A stretch of DNA of 64,000 nucleotides from Halomonas sp. JB37 (GCF_002332255.1 NZ_NRGW01000001.1:3720001-3784000); one strand, 5' to 3'; counted from the stretch's first letter, positions 18,206-26,381 are shown. Notes: a model not told the origin generated them from the letters alone. Translations and numbers: made by a program.

Positions 18206-18244
18206 ATATAAAAGCAGTTAAACGCAATATAAAAGCAGTTAAAC
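18206..18244 (+). repeat. two 18-base direct repeats upstream of the TVP38-reductase gene
   Basis: ATATAAAAGCAGTTAAAC occurs at 18206-18223 and again at 18227-18244, a period of 21 bases (two helical turns). The repeats lie 41 bases upstream of the GTG at 18285 in an AT-rich gap. They may be a regulator binding site or a small duplication. Confidence 0.85.
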
Positions 18245-18284
18245 ACAGCATGCTTACTCCCGCCCCCTGCCCCTGGAGCTTATC

Positions 18285-20429
18285 GTGACCCGACAACGTT
18301 TGATTCTTGCCGTGCTACTGGTCATTGCCATTGGCGTGTTTTTTCTGAGCGGTGCCCACCAGTGGTTCACGCTAGAAACCCTTAAGGCGTACCAAAGCGA
18401 CTTTCAAGCGGCGTTTAATCAAAATCCATGGCAGGTGGCGGGACTCTTTTTTGCCGTCTACGTGGTGATGACCGCCCTTTCGCTACCGGGTGCCACGCTG
18501 CTCACACTGCTTGGCGGTGCGCTGTTTGGTTTGGGCTGGGGGCTGCTCATTATCTCGTTTGCCAGCACGCTGGGTGCGACGTTAGCTTTCGTACTCTCAC
18601 GGTTTTTATTTCGCCAACCGATTGAAAAACGCTTTCCGCGCCAGTTTGAAGCGGTAAACCGCGGCGTTGAGCGCGACGGCGCTTTTTATCTTTTTATGCT
18701 ACGCCTTGTGCCGGTGTTTCCATTTTTCATGATCAACCTGGTCATGGGGCTAACGCGGATTAAAACCGTGACGTTTTACTGGGTGAGCCAGCTTGCGATG
18801 CTGCCGGGCACGGCGGTTTTCGTCAATGCCGGTGGCCAGCTGGGTGAGCTTGAGAGCCTGGGCGGCATCGTTTCCCCGACGCTGTTAGCCTCGTTTGCGC
18901 TGCTGGCGATTTTCCCCTGGATTGCCCGGCGCATCGTGCTATTAGTGCAGCAACGCAAGGCCTACCAGGGCTTCACCCGCCCCCAGCGCTTTGATTATGA
19001 CATTGTGGTGATTGGCGCAGGCTCAGCGGGGCTGGTCACCAGCTACATCGCTAGCGCCGTGAACGCCAAAGTGGCTCTAGTGGAAAAAAATAAGATGGGT
19101 GGCGATTGTCTGAATACCGGCTGCGTACCGTCTAAAGCGCTGATACGCGCCGCCCGCGCAGCCCATGAGATTCGCACCGCGTCACGCTTTGGCGTCAGCG
19201 CCAGCGAACCAGAGATCGATTTTTCCAAGGTGATGGGGCACGTTCATCAGGCAATTCGTGATATCGAACCCCACGACAGCGTAGAGCGCTACAGCAGCTT
19301 AGGCGTGGAAGTGCATGAAAATCACGCCACGCTCATCTCGCCGTGGGAAGTCCAGGTCGGCGATAAAACGCTGACTGCCCGCCATATCGTGTTGGCCACC
19401 GGGGCACGGCCACGTATTCCAGCCCTGCCGGGCATTGAGGGCGCCCCCGTTTTAACCTCAGAAAACCTTTGGTCGCTCACGGAGCTACCCAAGCGCCTAG
19501 TTGTACTGGGGGGTGGTGCCATTGGCTGCGAGCTGAGCCAGAGTTTTGCTCGCCTGGGCAGCCACGTCACGCTGGTAGAAGAAGCTGCCCAGCTGCTGGG
19601 GCGTGAAGACCATGACGTTGGTGAACTGATTGAAAACACCTTGGCTGGAGAAGGCGTCACGGTGATGTCCCATACCAAGGCATTCGAAGTGATAAGTGAT
19701 GCCGCTGGCTACCAGTTGGCCGTTGAGCATCAAGGCGAACGCACGCTGCTCGCCTTTGACTATCTATTAGTGAGTGCCGGACGCCAAGCCAACCTTGAGG
19801 GCTTGGGGCTAGAAGCGCTGGGTATCACTACCACTCAAGCGGGCACGCTGGAGCTTAACGAGCGGCTGCAAACGCGGCTTCCTAATATCTGGGCCTGCGG
19901 TGATTTAGCCGGGCCTTATCAGCTCACCCACGCTGCGTCACATCAAGCATGGCACGCAGCGGTCAACGCACTGTTTGGTGAATTCAAGAGCTTTGCGGTG
20001 GACTACCGTGTTATGCCCGCCGTCACCTACGTTCAGCCTGAGGTGGCCAGAGTAGGGCTGAATGAGAAAGAAGCTGAAGCAAAGGGTATTGCATTTGAAG
20101 TGACTCGCTATGCGATGAGCGAGAGCGACCGCGCCATTGCCGAAGGTGCCACTCAAGGCTTTATCAAGGTACTCACCGCACCCGGTAAAGATAAAATTCT
20201 CGGCGCGACGATTGTGGCTGAAAATGCTGGCGAGTGGCTGGGTGAGTTTACCCTCGCCATGAAGCATGGCCTGGGGCTTAACAAGCTGTTGGGCACTATT
20301 CATCCCTACCCCACGTTAGGTGAGGCGGCCAAGGCAACGGCAGGCGTATGGAAAAATGCGCATAAGCCCGAGCGGGTGCTGGCGCTATTGAAACGCTACT
20401 TCAACTGGCGGCGCGGTGACGCAAAATGA
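18285..20429 (+). CDS. TVP38/TMEM64 membrane domain fused to FAD-dependent disulfide oxidoreductase
   Basis: A 714-residue fusion. Residues about 1-225 are a VTT (TVP38/DedA-like) membrane domain with a first helix (LILAVLLVIAIGVFFLSG) and the conserved GALFGLGWGLLII and FYLFMLRLVPVFPFFMINLVMGLT blocks. Residues about 238-710 are a class I pyridine-nucleotide disulfide oxidoreductase: FAD motif VVIGAGSAGLV, redox pair in GGDCLNTGCVPSK (CxxxxC), NAD(P) motif VVLGGGAIGCELSQ, and the C-terminal HPYPTLGEAAK base. It lacks the N-terminal HMA domain and C-terminal cysteine pair of mercuric reductase, so that name would be misleading. GTG start with TGGAG seven bases upstream. The electron acceptor is unknown. 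Confidence 0.88.
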   Translation: MTRQRLILAVLLVIAIGVFFLSGAHQWFTLETLKAYQSDFQAAFNQNPWQVAGLFFAVYVVMTALSLPGATLLTLLGGALFGLGWGLLIISFASTLGATLAFVLSRFLFRQPIEKRFPRQFEAVNRGVERDGAFYLFMLRLVPVFPFFMINLVMGLTRIKTVTFYWVSQLAMLPGTAVFVNAGGQLGELESLGGIVSPTLLASFALLAIFPWIARRIVLLVQQRKAYQGFTRPQRFDYDIVVIGAGSAGLVTSYIASAVNAKVALVEKNKMGGDCLNTGCVPSKALIRAARAAHEIRTASRFGVSASEPEIDFSKVMGHVHQAIRDIEPHDSVERYSSLGVEVHENHATLISPWEVQVGDKTLTARHIVLATGARPRIPALPGIEGAPVLTSENLWSLTELPKRLVVLGGGAIGCELSQSFARLGSHVTLVEEAAQLLGREDHDVGELIENTLAGEGVTVMSHTKAFEVISDAAGYQLAVEHQGERTLLAFDYLLVSAGRQANLEGLGLEALGITTTQAGTLELNERLQTRLPNIWACGDLAGPYQLTHAASHQAWHAAVNALFGEFKSFAVDYRVMPAVTYVQPEVARVGLNEKEAEAKGIAFEVTRYAMSESDRAIAEGATQGFIKVLTAPGKDKILGATIVAENAGEWLGEFTLAMKHGLGLNKLLGTIHPYPTLGEAAKATAGVWKNAHKPERVLALLKRYFNWRRGDAK

Positions 20430-21556
20430 AGCAGCTGCTGCTGATCGGTGCAGGCCATGCCCATGCCTTTGTGCTGGAAGCGTTTGCAAAGCGGCCAGAT
20501 CCAAACATTGCCATTACCGTTGTCAGCGACAGTGCTTTAGCAGCTTACTCGGGTAGCGTGCCGACATGGCTAGCAGGTGAATGTACGCTGCGTGAGACTC
20601 AGATCGACGTGGCGGCACTGTGCCAGCGCGCCAATGCACGGCTGCTGCTTTCTTCCGTTCGCCACATCGACACGCTATCGCGTTACGTAACGCTGGCAAA
20701 TAGCGACCGGATTGATTTTGACATTGCCTCGTTCAACATCGGCTCCACCCTCGTTCCACCTCAGCAGCATGGCGAACGGCTGCCCAAGCTGATGGCGATG
20801 CGCCCGTTAAGCTCGCTACATGAGCGCTGGCAAGCCTTACAGGCGCATGTTCAGCACCTGCCCAGCGGCGGCGTTCAACGCGTTGTCGGCATTGGCGGCG
20901 GTGCGGCAGGCTGCGAAACGCTGATGAGCGTGATGGCGCAGCTACGCCACCAGCGTGCAGATATTGACTGGCAGGGGCATCTGCTCAGCGCATCTGATCG
21001 ACTGTTGCCCGGCGCGGGACGCCTGCCTCGCGGCCTAACTCAGCGTGCGCTATCACGCGCGGGCATTAGTGTGCACACGCAAATACGCGGAGCCGCGCTG
21101 GTTGACGGCGGCGTTTTAACGCACTGCAACATGCTGATTCGCGCAGATATCGTGCTATGGGCAACCGGCGCCGTTGGCCATCGCTGGCTAGCAGAGTCGG
21201 CATTACCGCTGGATAAATATAACTTTATTCGGGTAAACAACACGCTAGAAGCCAGCGATCAGCCGGGGATTTTTGCCGCCGGTGACTGTGCCGCGCTAAC
21301 GCCAGCACTGCCTAACGCCGGCGTTTACGCGGTGCGCATGGGGCCTCATCTAGCAGAGAACCTTCGCCGCGCTTGCCACGACGAGCCGCTGACGGACTGG
21401 CAGGCGCCGAAGCGCGTCCTGGCACTGATTGGCACCGGCGATGGCCGGGCCATTGCCAGCTATGGTCACGCTGGCATCTCAGGCCGATGGGTTTGGAAAT
21501 GGAAAAAGCGGATCGATGCGCGCTTTATCGCACGCTTCAATCCGCCTAATAAGTAG
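20426..21556 (+). CDS. FAD/NAD(P)-binding oxidoreductase, SelD N-terminal-domain family, stand-alone
   Basis: A 376-residue NDH-2-like flavoprotein. The N-terminus MKQLLLIGAGHAHAFVLEAF and then YSGSVPTWLAGE match TIGR03169, the family often fused in front of selenophosphate synthetase SelD. Also visible are VVGIGGGAAGCETLMSVM (second dinucleotide site) and GIFAAGDCAAL (FAD-contacting motif near the C-terminus). The gene ends after this domain and no SelD follows. It overlaps the preceding fusion gene by 4 bases (ATGA), so the two flavoenzymes are translationally coupled. Substrate unknown; a chalcogen link is inferred only from the family's usual partner. Confidence 0.8.
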   Translation: MKQLLLIGAGHAHAFVLEAFAKRPDPNIAITVVSDSALAAYSGSVPTWLAGECTLRETQIDVAALCQRANARLLLSSVRHIDTLSRYVTLANSDRIDFDIASFNIGSTLVPPQQHGERLPKLMAMRPLSSLHERWQALQAHVQHLPSGGVQRVVGIGGGAAGCETLMSVMAQLRHQRADIDWQGHLLSASDRLLPGAGRLPRGLTQRALSRAGISVHTQIRGAALVDGGVLTHCNMLIRADIVLWATGAVGHRWLAESALPLDKYNFIRVNNTLEASDQPGIFAAGDCAALTPALPNAGVYAVRMGPHLAENLRRACHDEPLTDWQAPKRVLALIGTGDGRAIASYGHAGISGRWVWKWKKRIDARFIARFNPPNK

Positions 21557-21569
21557 TGCTCAGAACAGC

Positions 21570-22031
21570 CTACTTGCCTTCGCGCCAGCCGCCGAGCACT
21601 CGGCTGTCCGGACCAAAAAAGACCAGCCGATCATGATCAATTAAATAACGGTAGGCCGTTTCCATCATATCCGTTACCCGCTTTGCATCGGCCATTTGGG
21701 GGCACGCCATGCGGGTTGTCGCTAATTCGCTAAACGCTATGCGCTGGCTATCGCCAAGCGTCACTTCACCGGTAAAGCGGTTGCAGCCATCATAACCGCT
21801 GACCTTGCCGTCCTTTGCAATCTGGAAATAGGGCGTTTCCGACATGGACAGCCGCTCGTCAGTGCCAACCAGCAATAGATTCCAGCGCTGCTCAACGATA
21901 GGGCCTGAGAGCGAAGAGCCGCTCATTTGGCCTCCCCCTGCAGAGCTCGGCCCTGGGGTGCTGCTACAGGCACTTAACAACAGTGCGGCCGAAGCAAGCA
22001 GCGGCAATAAACGCCAACCTTTCATGGTCAT
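21570..22031 (-). CDS. META-domain (HslJ-like) lipoprotein
   Basis: A 153-residue lipoprotein: signal MTMKGWRLLPLLASAALLLSAC with lipobox LSAC followed by SSTPGPSS. The mature part has the META/HslJ pattern: WNLLLVGTDERLSM, then KVSGYDGCNRFTGEV, FSELATTRMACPQMADA and a final YLIDHDRLVFFG. HslJ is linked to heat stress and novobiocin resistance in E. coli; a role here is unknown. Of the two close ATGs, the first at 22031 has AGGA five bases upstream. It is convergent with the preceding gene, only 13 bases apart. Confidence 0.82.
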   Translation of the reverse strand: MTMKGWRLLPLLASAALLLSACSSTPGPSSAGGGQMSGSSLSGPIVEQRWNLLLVGTDERLSMSETPYFQIAKDGKVSGYDGCNRFTGEVTLGDSQRIAFSELATTRMACPQMADAKRVTDMMETAYRYLIDHDRLVFFGPDSRVLGGWREGK

Positions 22032-22098
22032 GATGATCCTTTCCCTCTTTAGCGATTAAGCTTAACGACGATCAGCAGATAGATGACCCGCGAATGGA

Positions 22099-22539
22099 TT
22101 ACCAGCTACCGCTATTTTCCATAGAAGCCCAGGGTTCTTGCGGTGCTAACGCATCGCCTTTCTGCAGCAGCTCTACCGAAATACCATCCGGCGATTTAAC
22201 AAACGCCATATAGCCGTCGCGCGGCGGACGGTTGATAGTGACGCCGTTATCCTGCAGGTATTGGCAAAGCGCGTAAATGTCATCGACACGATAGGCTAAA
22301 TGGCCGAAATTGCGCCCACCTGAATACTCTTCTGGGTCCCAGTTGTAGGTCAGCTCTAGCTCAGGCGCGGTCAGCCGCTCTGAACGCTGCTCGTCCGCTG
22401 GCGCCGCTAGGAAAATCAGCGTGAAACGGCCTTGCTCATTTTCTTTGCGACGCACTTCCTTGAGGCCCAACAAGTCGCAGTAAAAATGTAGTGATGCGTC
22501 TAAATCGCTAACCCGCGCCATGGTATGAAGATATTGCAT
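22099..22539 (-). CDS. gloA: lactoylglutathione lyase (glyoxalase I)
   Basis: A 146-residue VOC-fold enzyme converting the methylglyoxal-glutathione hemithioacetal to S-lactoylglutathione. All four expected metal ligands are in place: His5 (MQYLH), Glu62 (LELTYNW), His80 (NFGHLAYRV) and Glu123 (GISVELLQK). The block HFYCDLLGLKEVRRKENEQGRFTLIFL is typical. A typical length is 130-145. A general VOC-family annotation would be the cautious alternative, but the ligand set fits GloA well. Confidence 0.88.
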   Translation of the reverse strand: MQYLHTMARVSDLDASLHFYCDLLGLKEVRRKENEQGRFTLIFLAAPADEQRSERLTAPELELTYNWDPEEYSGGRNFGHLAYRVDDIYALCQYLQDNGVTINRPPRDGYMAFVKSPDGISVELLQKGDALAPQEPWASMENSGSW

Positions 22540-22668
22540 AACGACTCCTGTGAATAATTCATCTTAGCCATGCTTTACAAAAGCGTGACAACAAGACCAA
22601 AACATTGCAACGCTGTACAATGACACCATAACGTTTATCTTAACTGGGTTTACCCGACGGAGAAACCT

Positions 22669-23739
22669 GTGGATTCAGTCACTCAAGCCGCGCTGGGTGC
22701 TGCCATTGGCGGTGCTGTGCTAGGACGCCGCCTTGGCGGCAAAGCATTACTCATTGGCGCAGTGCTCGGCACCTTACCGGACCTGGACGTGGTGTTGGAT
22801 TATGGCGATGCTGTGGCCAATGTCACCGAGCATCGCGGCTTTAGCCATTCGCTGTTTGTGCTTACCGGATTAGCCACGCTAATGGCACTGCTGTGCACAC
22901 GCTTTGCCCCTGCCCGCGATATCTCCTTTCAACGTTGGTGGTGGCTTTTTACTCTGGGGCTGACCACTCACCCATTGTTAGATTCGCTGACCACTTACGG
23001 CACCCAGCTATTATGGCCTCTCGACCTCCCCCCAGCCGCGCTGCCCATTGTTTTTATTATCGATCCGTTCTACACGCTGCCCCTGCTGATTGCCCTCGGC
23101 ATCGGCTTGGCTTCAAGGCGGATAGCTAAAGCCTGCACCTGGGGATTAGCCATCTCCAGCGTTTACCTCATCATGGCGATAGGCGCCAAAACCGCGGTGG
23201 AGCATCGTTTAGCGCCGGTGCTAGCGGCACAAGGCCTGGAAGATGCGCCCTTACTTATCCAACCAGCGCCGTTCAGTATCGCGCTATGGCGCGTAACGCT
23301 GGTGGACGGCGATCGCTACTATGAAAGTTTGGTCAGTCTGTTTGATGGCCAGCATTCACCACATCTTGAGCCGCTACGTCGAAACGCTGAGTTAGAACAG
23401 GCCGCTCTCGCTAGCCAGCAGGGCCAGCGTTTAGAATGGTTTGCCGGCCCATTCTTACGCTACGAGACACGCTTGCTGGACGGTAAAGAGACGCTGATTG
23501 CCACCGATGTCAGGCTCGGCTTTCCAGGCTTTCACCCGTTTAGCTTTACACTCGCAACCTTAGAGGATGGCGGCTGGACACCCATGGCGGTAACCGAGCA
23601 GCTAGAAAATACGCGTGAACTGCCTATGCAAACGCTGTTACGCCTCGCCGCTCGCGCCACCGGCAACCCTTCCGCTCTATGCGCTAACGAATTTGTGGCG
23701 GATGCATGGCGAGCGGAGCCCACGGCTTATCGCTGTTAA
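22669..23739 (+). CDS. inner-membrane metal-dependent hydrolase (YdjM/DUF457 family)
   Basis: A 356-residue membrane protein with the family start MDSVTQAALGAAIGGAVLGRRLG, then GTLPDLDVV and HRGFSHSLFVL, the His/Asp motif of YdjM-like proteins (COG1988). A second motif TTHPLLDSLTTYGTQLL follows. About five helices lie in the first 180 residues, and the C-terminal half is soluble. GTG start at 22669 with CGGAG seven bases upstream. In E. coli ydjM is SOS-induced; no LexA box was seen here. Catalytic activity of the family has not been clearly shown. Confidence 0.82.
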   Translation: MDSVTQAALGAAIGGAVLGRRLGGKALLIGAVLGTLPDLDVVLDYGDAVANVTEHRGFSHSLFVLTGLATLMALLCTRFAPARDISFQRWWWLFTLGLTTHPLLDSLTTYGTQLLWPLDLPPAALPIVFIIDPFYTLPLLIALGIGLASRRIAKACTWGLAISSVYLIMAIGAKTAVEHRLAPVLAAQGLEDAPLLIQPAPFSIALWRVTLVDGDRYYESLVSLFDGQHSPHLEPLRRNAELEQAALASQQGQRLEWFAGPFLRYETRLLDGKETLIATDVRLGFPGFHPFSFTLATLEDGGWTPMAVTEQLENTRELPMQTLLRLAARATGNPSALCANEFVADAWRAEPTAYRC

Positions 23740-23765
23740 GTTAATGCCTGAGCATTGGGCAGGGC

Positions 23766-24497
23766 TTATGGAGCGATACCCTGGCCGCAGCCACTGTACT
23801 GCTCGCCACCATAGGTCAGCGTGACTCGGGCGGGGAAAGGCTTGCCGCTCATGTCATCGAAGCAGGCCCCCGCCTCAATGCGAACGCGAAAGAAGGGCTC
23901 GACATCGCCATTTTCAATCACCACTCGGCCGGCCTCGTTATCCATCACGCTGACCATGTAGGGCAGTTGGATTTTATCCTCACCATAATTGAGCTCGATC
24001 ATTAGCGTCGGCGTGTCGTGGGCTAACGCAATCGACCATCCTGGCTCATTGCCCTGGCCAAAGAACATGACGCCGGGCTGCTCTGCACGAGTTAAGGCAT
24101 CACGCTGCTCAGCAATCGAGCACTGCAGCTGGCCCCGCGGCGTTTCCACGCGTGCCTGGTCACCGCGATTCCAGAAGCTAATTTCACCATCCTGATAGCG
24201 AGCGCCGCTGGCCACAATCGCCTGGGGCAATCGCCAAGCACCATGCAGTGACCAAAGGCGCAGGTCGCTGTCATTGGTCGCGGTGACGAGGTGCTGCTGA
24301 GCGGGCATGCAGTGCCACGCTTCAAACTGCTGCGCAGAGCCGGGAAAAAGCGCCGAGGGTAGAAACGGTGCCCGGTTTTCCAGCGTTGCCTGGTTAGCAA
24401 CGGCCGTTTCGGCTGAAGGCGTTGCTGCACAGCCCGTTAAGGCGACCATCAGCCCTGTCACGACCGACGCCCATACGCGTGTTGTTAGCATGTTCAT
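23766..24497 (-). CDS. lipoprotein with COG3650-like and MliC-like regions
   Basis: A 243-residue lipoprotein: the signal ends LMVALTGCAATPS with lipobox LTGC. Residues about 70-125 (HCMPAQQHLVTATNDSDLRL.. and SGARYQDGEISFWNRGDQARVE) resemble the MliC/PliC lysozyme-inhibitor core, whose signature is SGARY..G.. W.KG..A. The C-terminal half has MFFGQGNEPGWSIAL, as in COG3650 proteins, and a final VTLTYGGEQYSGCGQ. The start at 24497 has a second ATG two codons in. Inhibition of host or competitor lysozyme is possible but inferred from the motif only. Confidence 0.7.
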   Translation of the reverse strand: MNMLTTRVWASVVTGLMVALTGCAATPSAETAVANQATLENRAPFLPSALFPGSAQQFEAWHCMPAQQHLVTATNDSDLRLWSLHGAWRLPQAIVASGARYQDGEISFWNRGDQARVETPRGQLQCSIAEQRDALTRAEQPGVMFFGQGNEPGWSIALAHDTPTLMIELNYGEDKIQLPYMVSVMDNEAGRVVIENGDVEPFFRVRIEAGACFDDMSGKPFPARVTLTYGGEQYSGCGQGIAP

Positions 24498-24556
24498 TGT
24501 ACTGGATTCACTGTGATGGGTTCCCTGTATGACGGATTCTATGGCTTGCGTTGTGC

Positions 24557-25069
24557 CTACCCGCGTTTGAACGCTTGCAGGTCTTGAGTATCGACACTTT
24601 CTACTCGTGGTGATAACCCCTGCTCTTCGCGCTTTATTTTAAGCTGGCTTTTTTCGGCGAGACGCTCTGGATCACTATTGGCGGTACGCCCATTAAGCTC
24701 GGCTAACTGCGCCATGCCCTGATGATAAAAAGTCAGTAGGTCCAGCGCAGTGCGATTGTTCTCTTCGAGTTCACGCCGCAGCGGAGCAAGATAGCCGCTG
24801 ACTTGTGACAGGTGATGCTTAAGCTGCCAAACATAGCGCACCTCTGCCATCCACGGGCGCTCACGCAGCACGGCAAATAGTGCGCTGGTTGCTAGTAATC
24901 CAAGCACAACGCCTAAGACGTTGAGCCACAGGCTGCTGCCAAAGGTAGAGGTCAGCAGCATTGAAAATAATAGACCAAAAATAATCAGCTGCCCCGCCAT
25001 GGCAAAGCTAATCATACGAGCTTTGCGACGGTAGGCCTCAGGGTCGTGATGTTCTAGGTTAAATACCAT
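24557..25069 (-). CDS. DUF3087-type inner-membrane protein
   Basis: A 170-residue protein from the ATG at 25069 (MVFNLEHHDPEAYRRKARM). Two hydrophobic helices lie at about residues 22-42 and 46-68, followed by a soluble helical tail with YVWQLKHHLSQVSGYL and an ENNRTALDLLTFYHQGMAQLAELNGRT segment. This pattern matches the DUF3087 family as I recall it. The open frame extends 43 codons upstream into aroG, but that part is not family-like. Function unknown. Confidence 0.7.
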   Translation of the reverse strand: MVFNLEHHDPEAYRRKARMISFAMAGQLIIFGLLFSMLLTSTFGSSLWLNVLGVVLGLLATSALFAVLRERPWMAEVRYVWQLKHHLSQVSGYLAPLRRELEENNRTALDLLTFYHQGMAQLAELNGRTANSDPERLAEKSQLKIKREEQGLSPRVESVDTQDLQAFKRG

Positions 25070-25137
25070 AGCCAGCCTCGTTATCTTTGGAAACGCTCTT
25101 ATGATACGGGGCTGGCCAGGGCAAACAAGCACTTGCG

Positions 25138-26220
25138 CTAAGCTAAACGCTCCGCGGCCGTTTTGAGCAGATGTTCGGTGGTTTCCCAGCCCATGCAAGC
25201 ATCTGTGACCGACACGCCGTAGCGCATTGCGCCGGGCTTTAATGGCTGTTTGCCTTCAAACAGATGGCTTTCTAGCATTAGTGCGACTAGGTTGGCCTCG
25301 CCTGACTGGCGCTGAGCCAGCACATCCAGCATAACCTCACTCTGGCGACGATGGTCTTTACGCGCATTGGCGTGGCTGCAATCCACCATCAGCCGTGGAT
25401 TTTGCCCAGCGTTACGCAACGCGGCAATAGCCGCACGCACGTGATGCGCCTGGTAATTGGGTTCACCGTGGCCACCACGTAATACGACGTGAGTATGCGG
25501 ATTGCCTGCCGCCTGCTGGACAATAGGGTGACCCTGAGAATCAACCGCGAAGCGCTGATGTGGATGCGCCGCTGCCTCCATGGCATCAATCGCCACCTGT
25601 ACATCGCCGCTGGTGGCATTTTTAAACCCCACCGCGGCGGCTAAATCACTGGCTAGCTCGCGGTGCAGCTGCGACTCTGTTGTGCGTGCGCCAATCGCCA
25701 CCCAGCTCAGCAAATCGTCCAGATAAGGTGCCAGCATTGGCTGCAAAAGCTCGGTAGCCACCGGCAAGCCGCGTGCTGCAACCGCATGCATCAGCTCACG
25801 GGAAAGTGCTAAGCCACGCCCCATATCGCCACTGCCATCCAAATCAGGATCGTAGGCTAGCCCCTTCCAACCCACCGTAGTGCGCGGCTTTTCGATATAA
25901 ACGCGCATCACCGGTAAAATATGCTCGCTCACCTGCTCGCTGAGTGCGGCCAAACGATCGGCGTACTCTAGCGTCGCCTTGGGGTCATGCACCGAGCAGG
26001 GGCCTACAACGACCAGCAGGCGATCATCCTGACCGCTTAAAATTTGCTGCACGGCGTGACGCTGGCGCGCAATCTGCTCACGTAGCGAGTCATTAAGAGG
26101 AACACGCTGGCGAAGCGTATCGGGGGTAGGCAGCCTTGCAGATGACGCAGTGAAGGCTGTATCGATACTAGGGTTAGGTATTACAGGGCAATTGACAGCA
26201 GAACTGATGGGCGCATTCAT
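25138..26220 (-). CDS. aroG: 3-deoxy-7-phosphoheptulonate (DAHP) synthase, AroG/F/H type
   Basis: A 360-residue class I DAHP synthase: condenses phosphoenolpyruvate with erythrose 4-phosphate at the entry to the shikimate pathway. Diagnostic blocks are LLVVVGPCSVHDPKATLEYA, MRVYIEKPRTTVGWKGL, WVAIGARTTESQLHRELAS, GFKNATSG and VDCSHANARKDHRRQ. The start MNAPISS at 26220 has GGAGAG seven bases upstream; an ATG eight codons earlier is less likely. The Phe/Tyr/Trp sensitivity class cannot be read with certainty. Upstream lies an elaborate leader with a Tyr-Trp-Tyr-Trp-Phe peptide, an attenuator hairpin and a second aromatic-rich ORF, implying control by all three aromatic amino acids. Confidence 0.94.
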   Translation of the reverse strand: MNAPISSAVNCPVIPNPSIDTAFTASSARLPTPDTLRQRVPLNDSLREQIARQRHAVQQILSGQDDRLLVVVGPCSVHDPKATLEYADRLAALSEQVSEHILPVMRVYIEKPRTTVGWKGLAYDPDLDGSGDMGRGLALSRELMHAVAARGLPVATELLQPMLAPYLDDLLSWVAIGARTTESQLHRELASDLAAAVGFKNATSGDVQVAIDAMEAAAHPHQRFAVDSQGHPIVQQAAGNPHTHVVLRGGHGEPNYQAHHVRAAIAALRNAGQNPRLMVDCSHANARKDHRRQSEVMLDVLAQRQSGEANLVALMLESHLFEGKQPLKPGAMRYGVSVTDACMGWETTEHLLKTAAERLA

Positions 26221-26222
26221 GA

Positions 26223-26381
26223 TTAACTCTCCGTAATCGTACATCGATTGACTAAGTGACCACCTAGGCGAACACGATCGGAGGTGGCAGCTAGCACCGA
26301 TCGCGCGTCACTAAATCGCCAGCCATAGCAATAGCCCACAAAGCCGATAGCAAAAGCGTTAGTCAGTGCGCGATAAATCAT
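26223..26381 (-). CDS. aromatic-rich small ORF directly upstream of aroG (second leader peptide or small membrane peptide)
   Basis: A 52-residue ORF (MIYRALTNAFAIGFVGYCYG then WRFSD...) with a perfect AAGGAG at 26389-26394, seven bases before its ATG. Seven of its first 23 residues are aromatic (Y3, F10, F14, Y17, Y19, W21, F23). Its stop lies two bases before the aroG ATG, and the aroG ribosome-binding site falls inside its last codons, so the two are probably translationally coupled. Inside it are interleaved inverted repeats: CGATCGG/CCGATCG, CCACCT/AGGTGG and AGTGAC/GTCACT. Either it is a second regulatory leader, or a small hydrophobic protein; both fit. It is not a known family to me. 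Confidence 0.6.
   Translation of the reverse strand: MIYRALTNAFAIGFVGYCYGWRFSDARSVLAATSDRVRLGGHLVNRCTITES

Noticed and set aside
18206..18244. Direct repeats as a tiny CRISPR or phage attachment site
   Set aside because: Only two units with a 3-base gap, no cas genes, no integrase and no tRNA nearby.
18285..20429. Calling the fusion a mercuric reductase
   Set aside because: No HMA domain, no C-terminal cysteine pair, no merR/merT/merP nearby.
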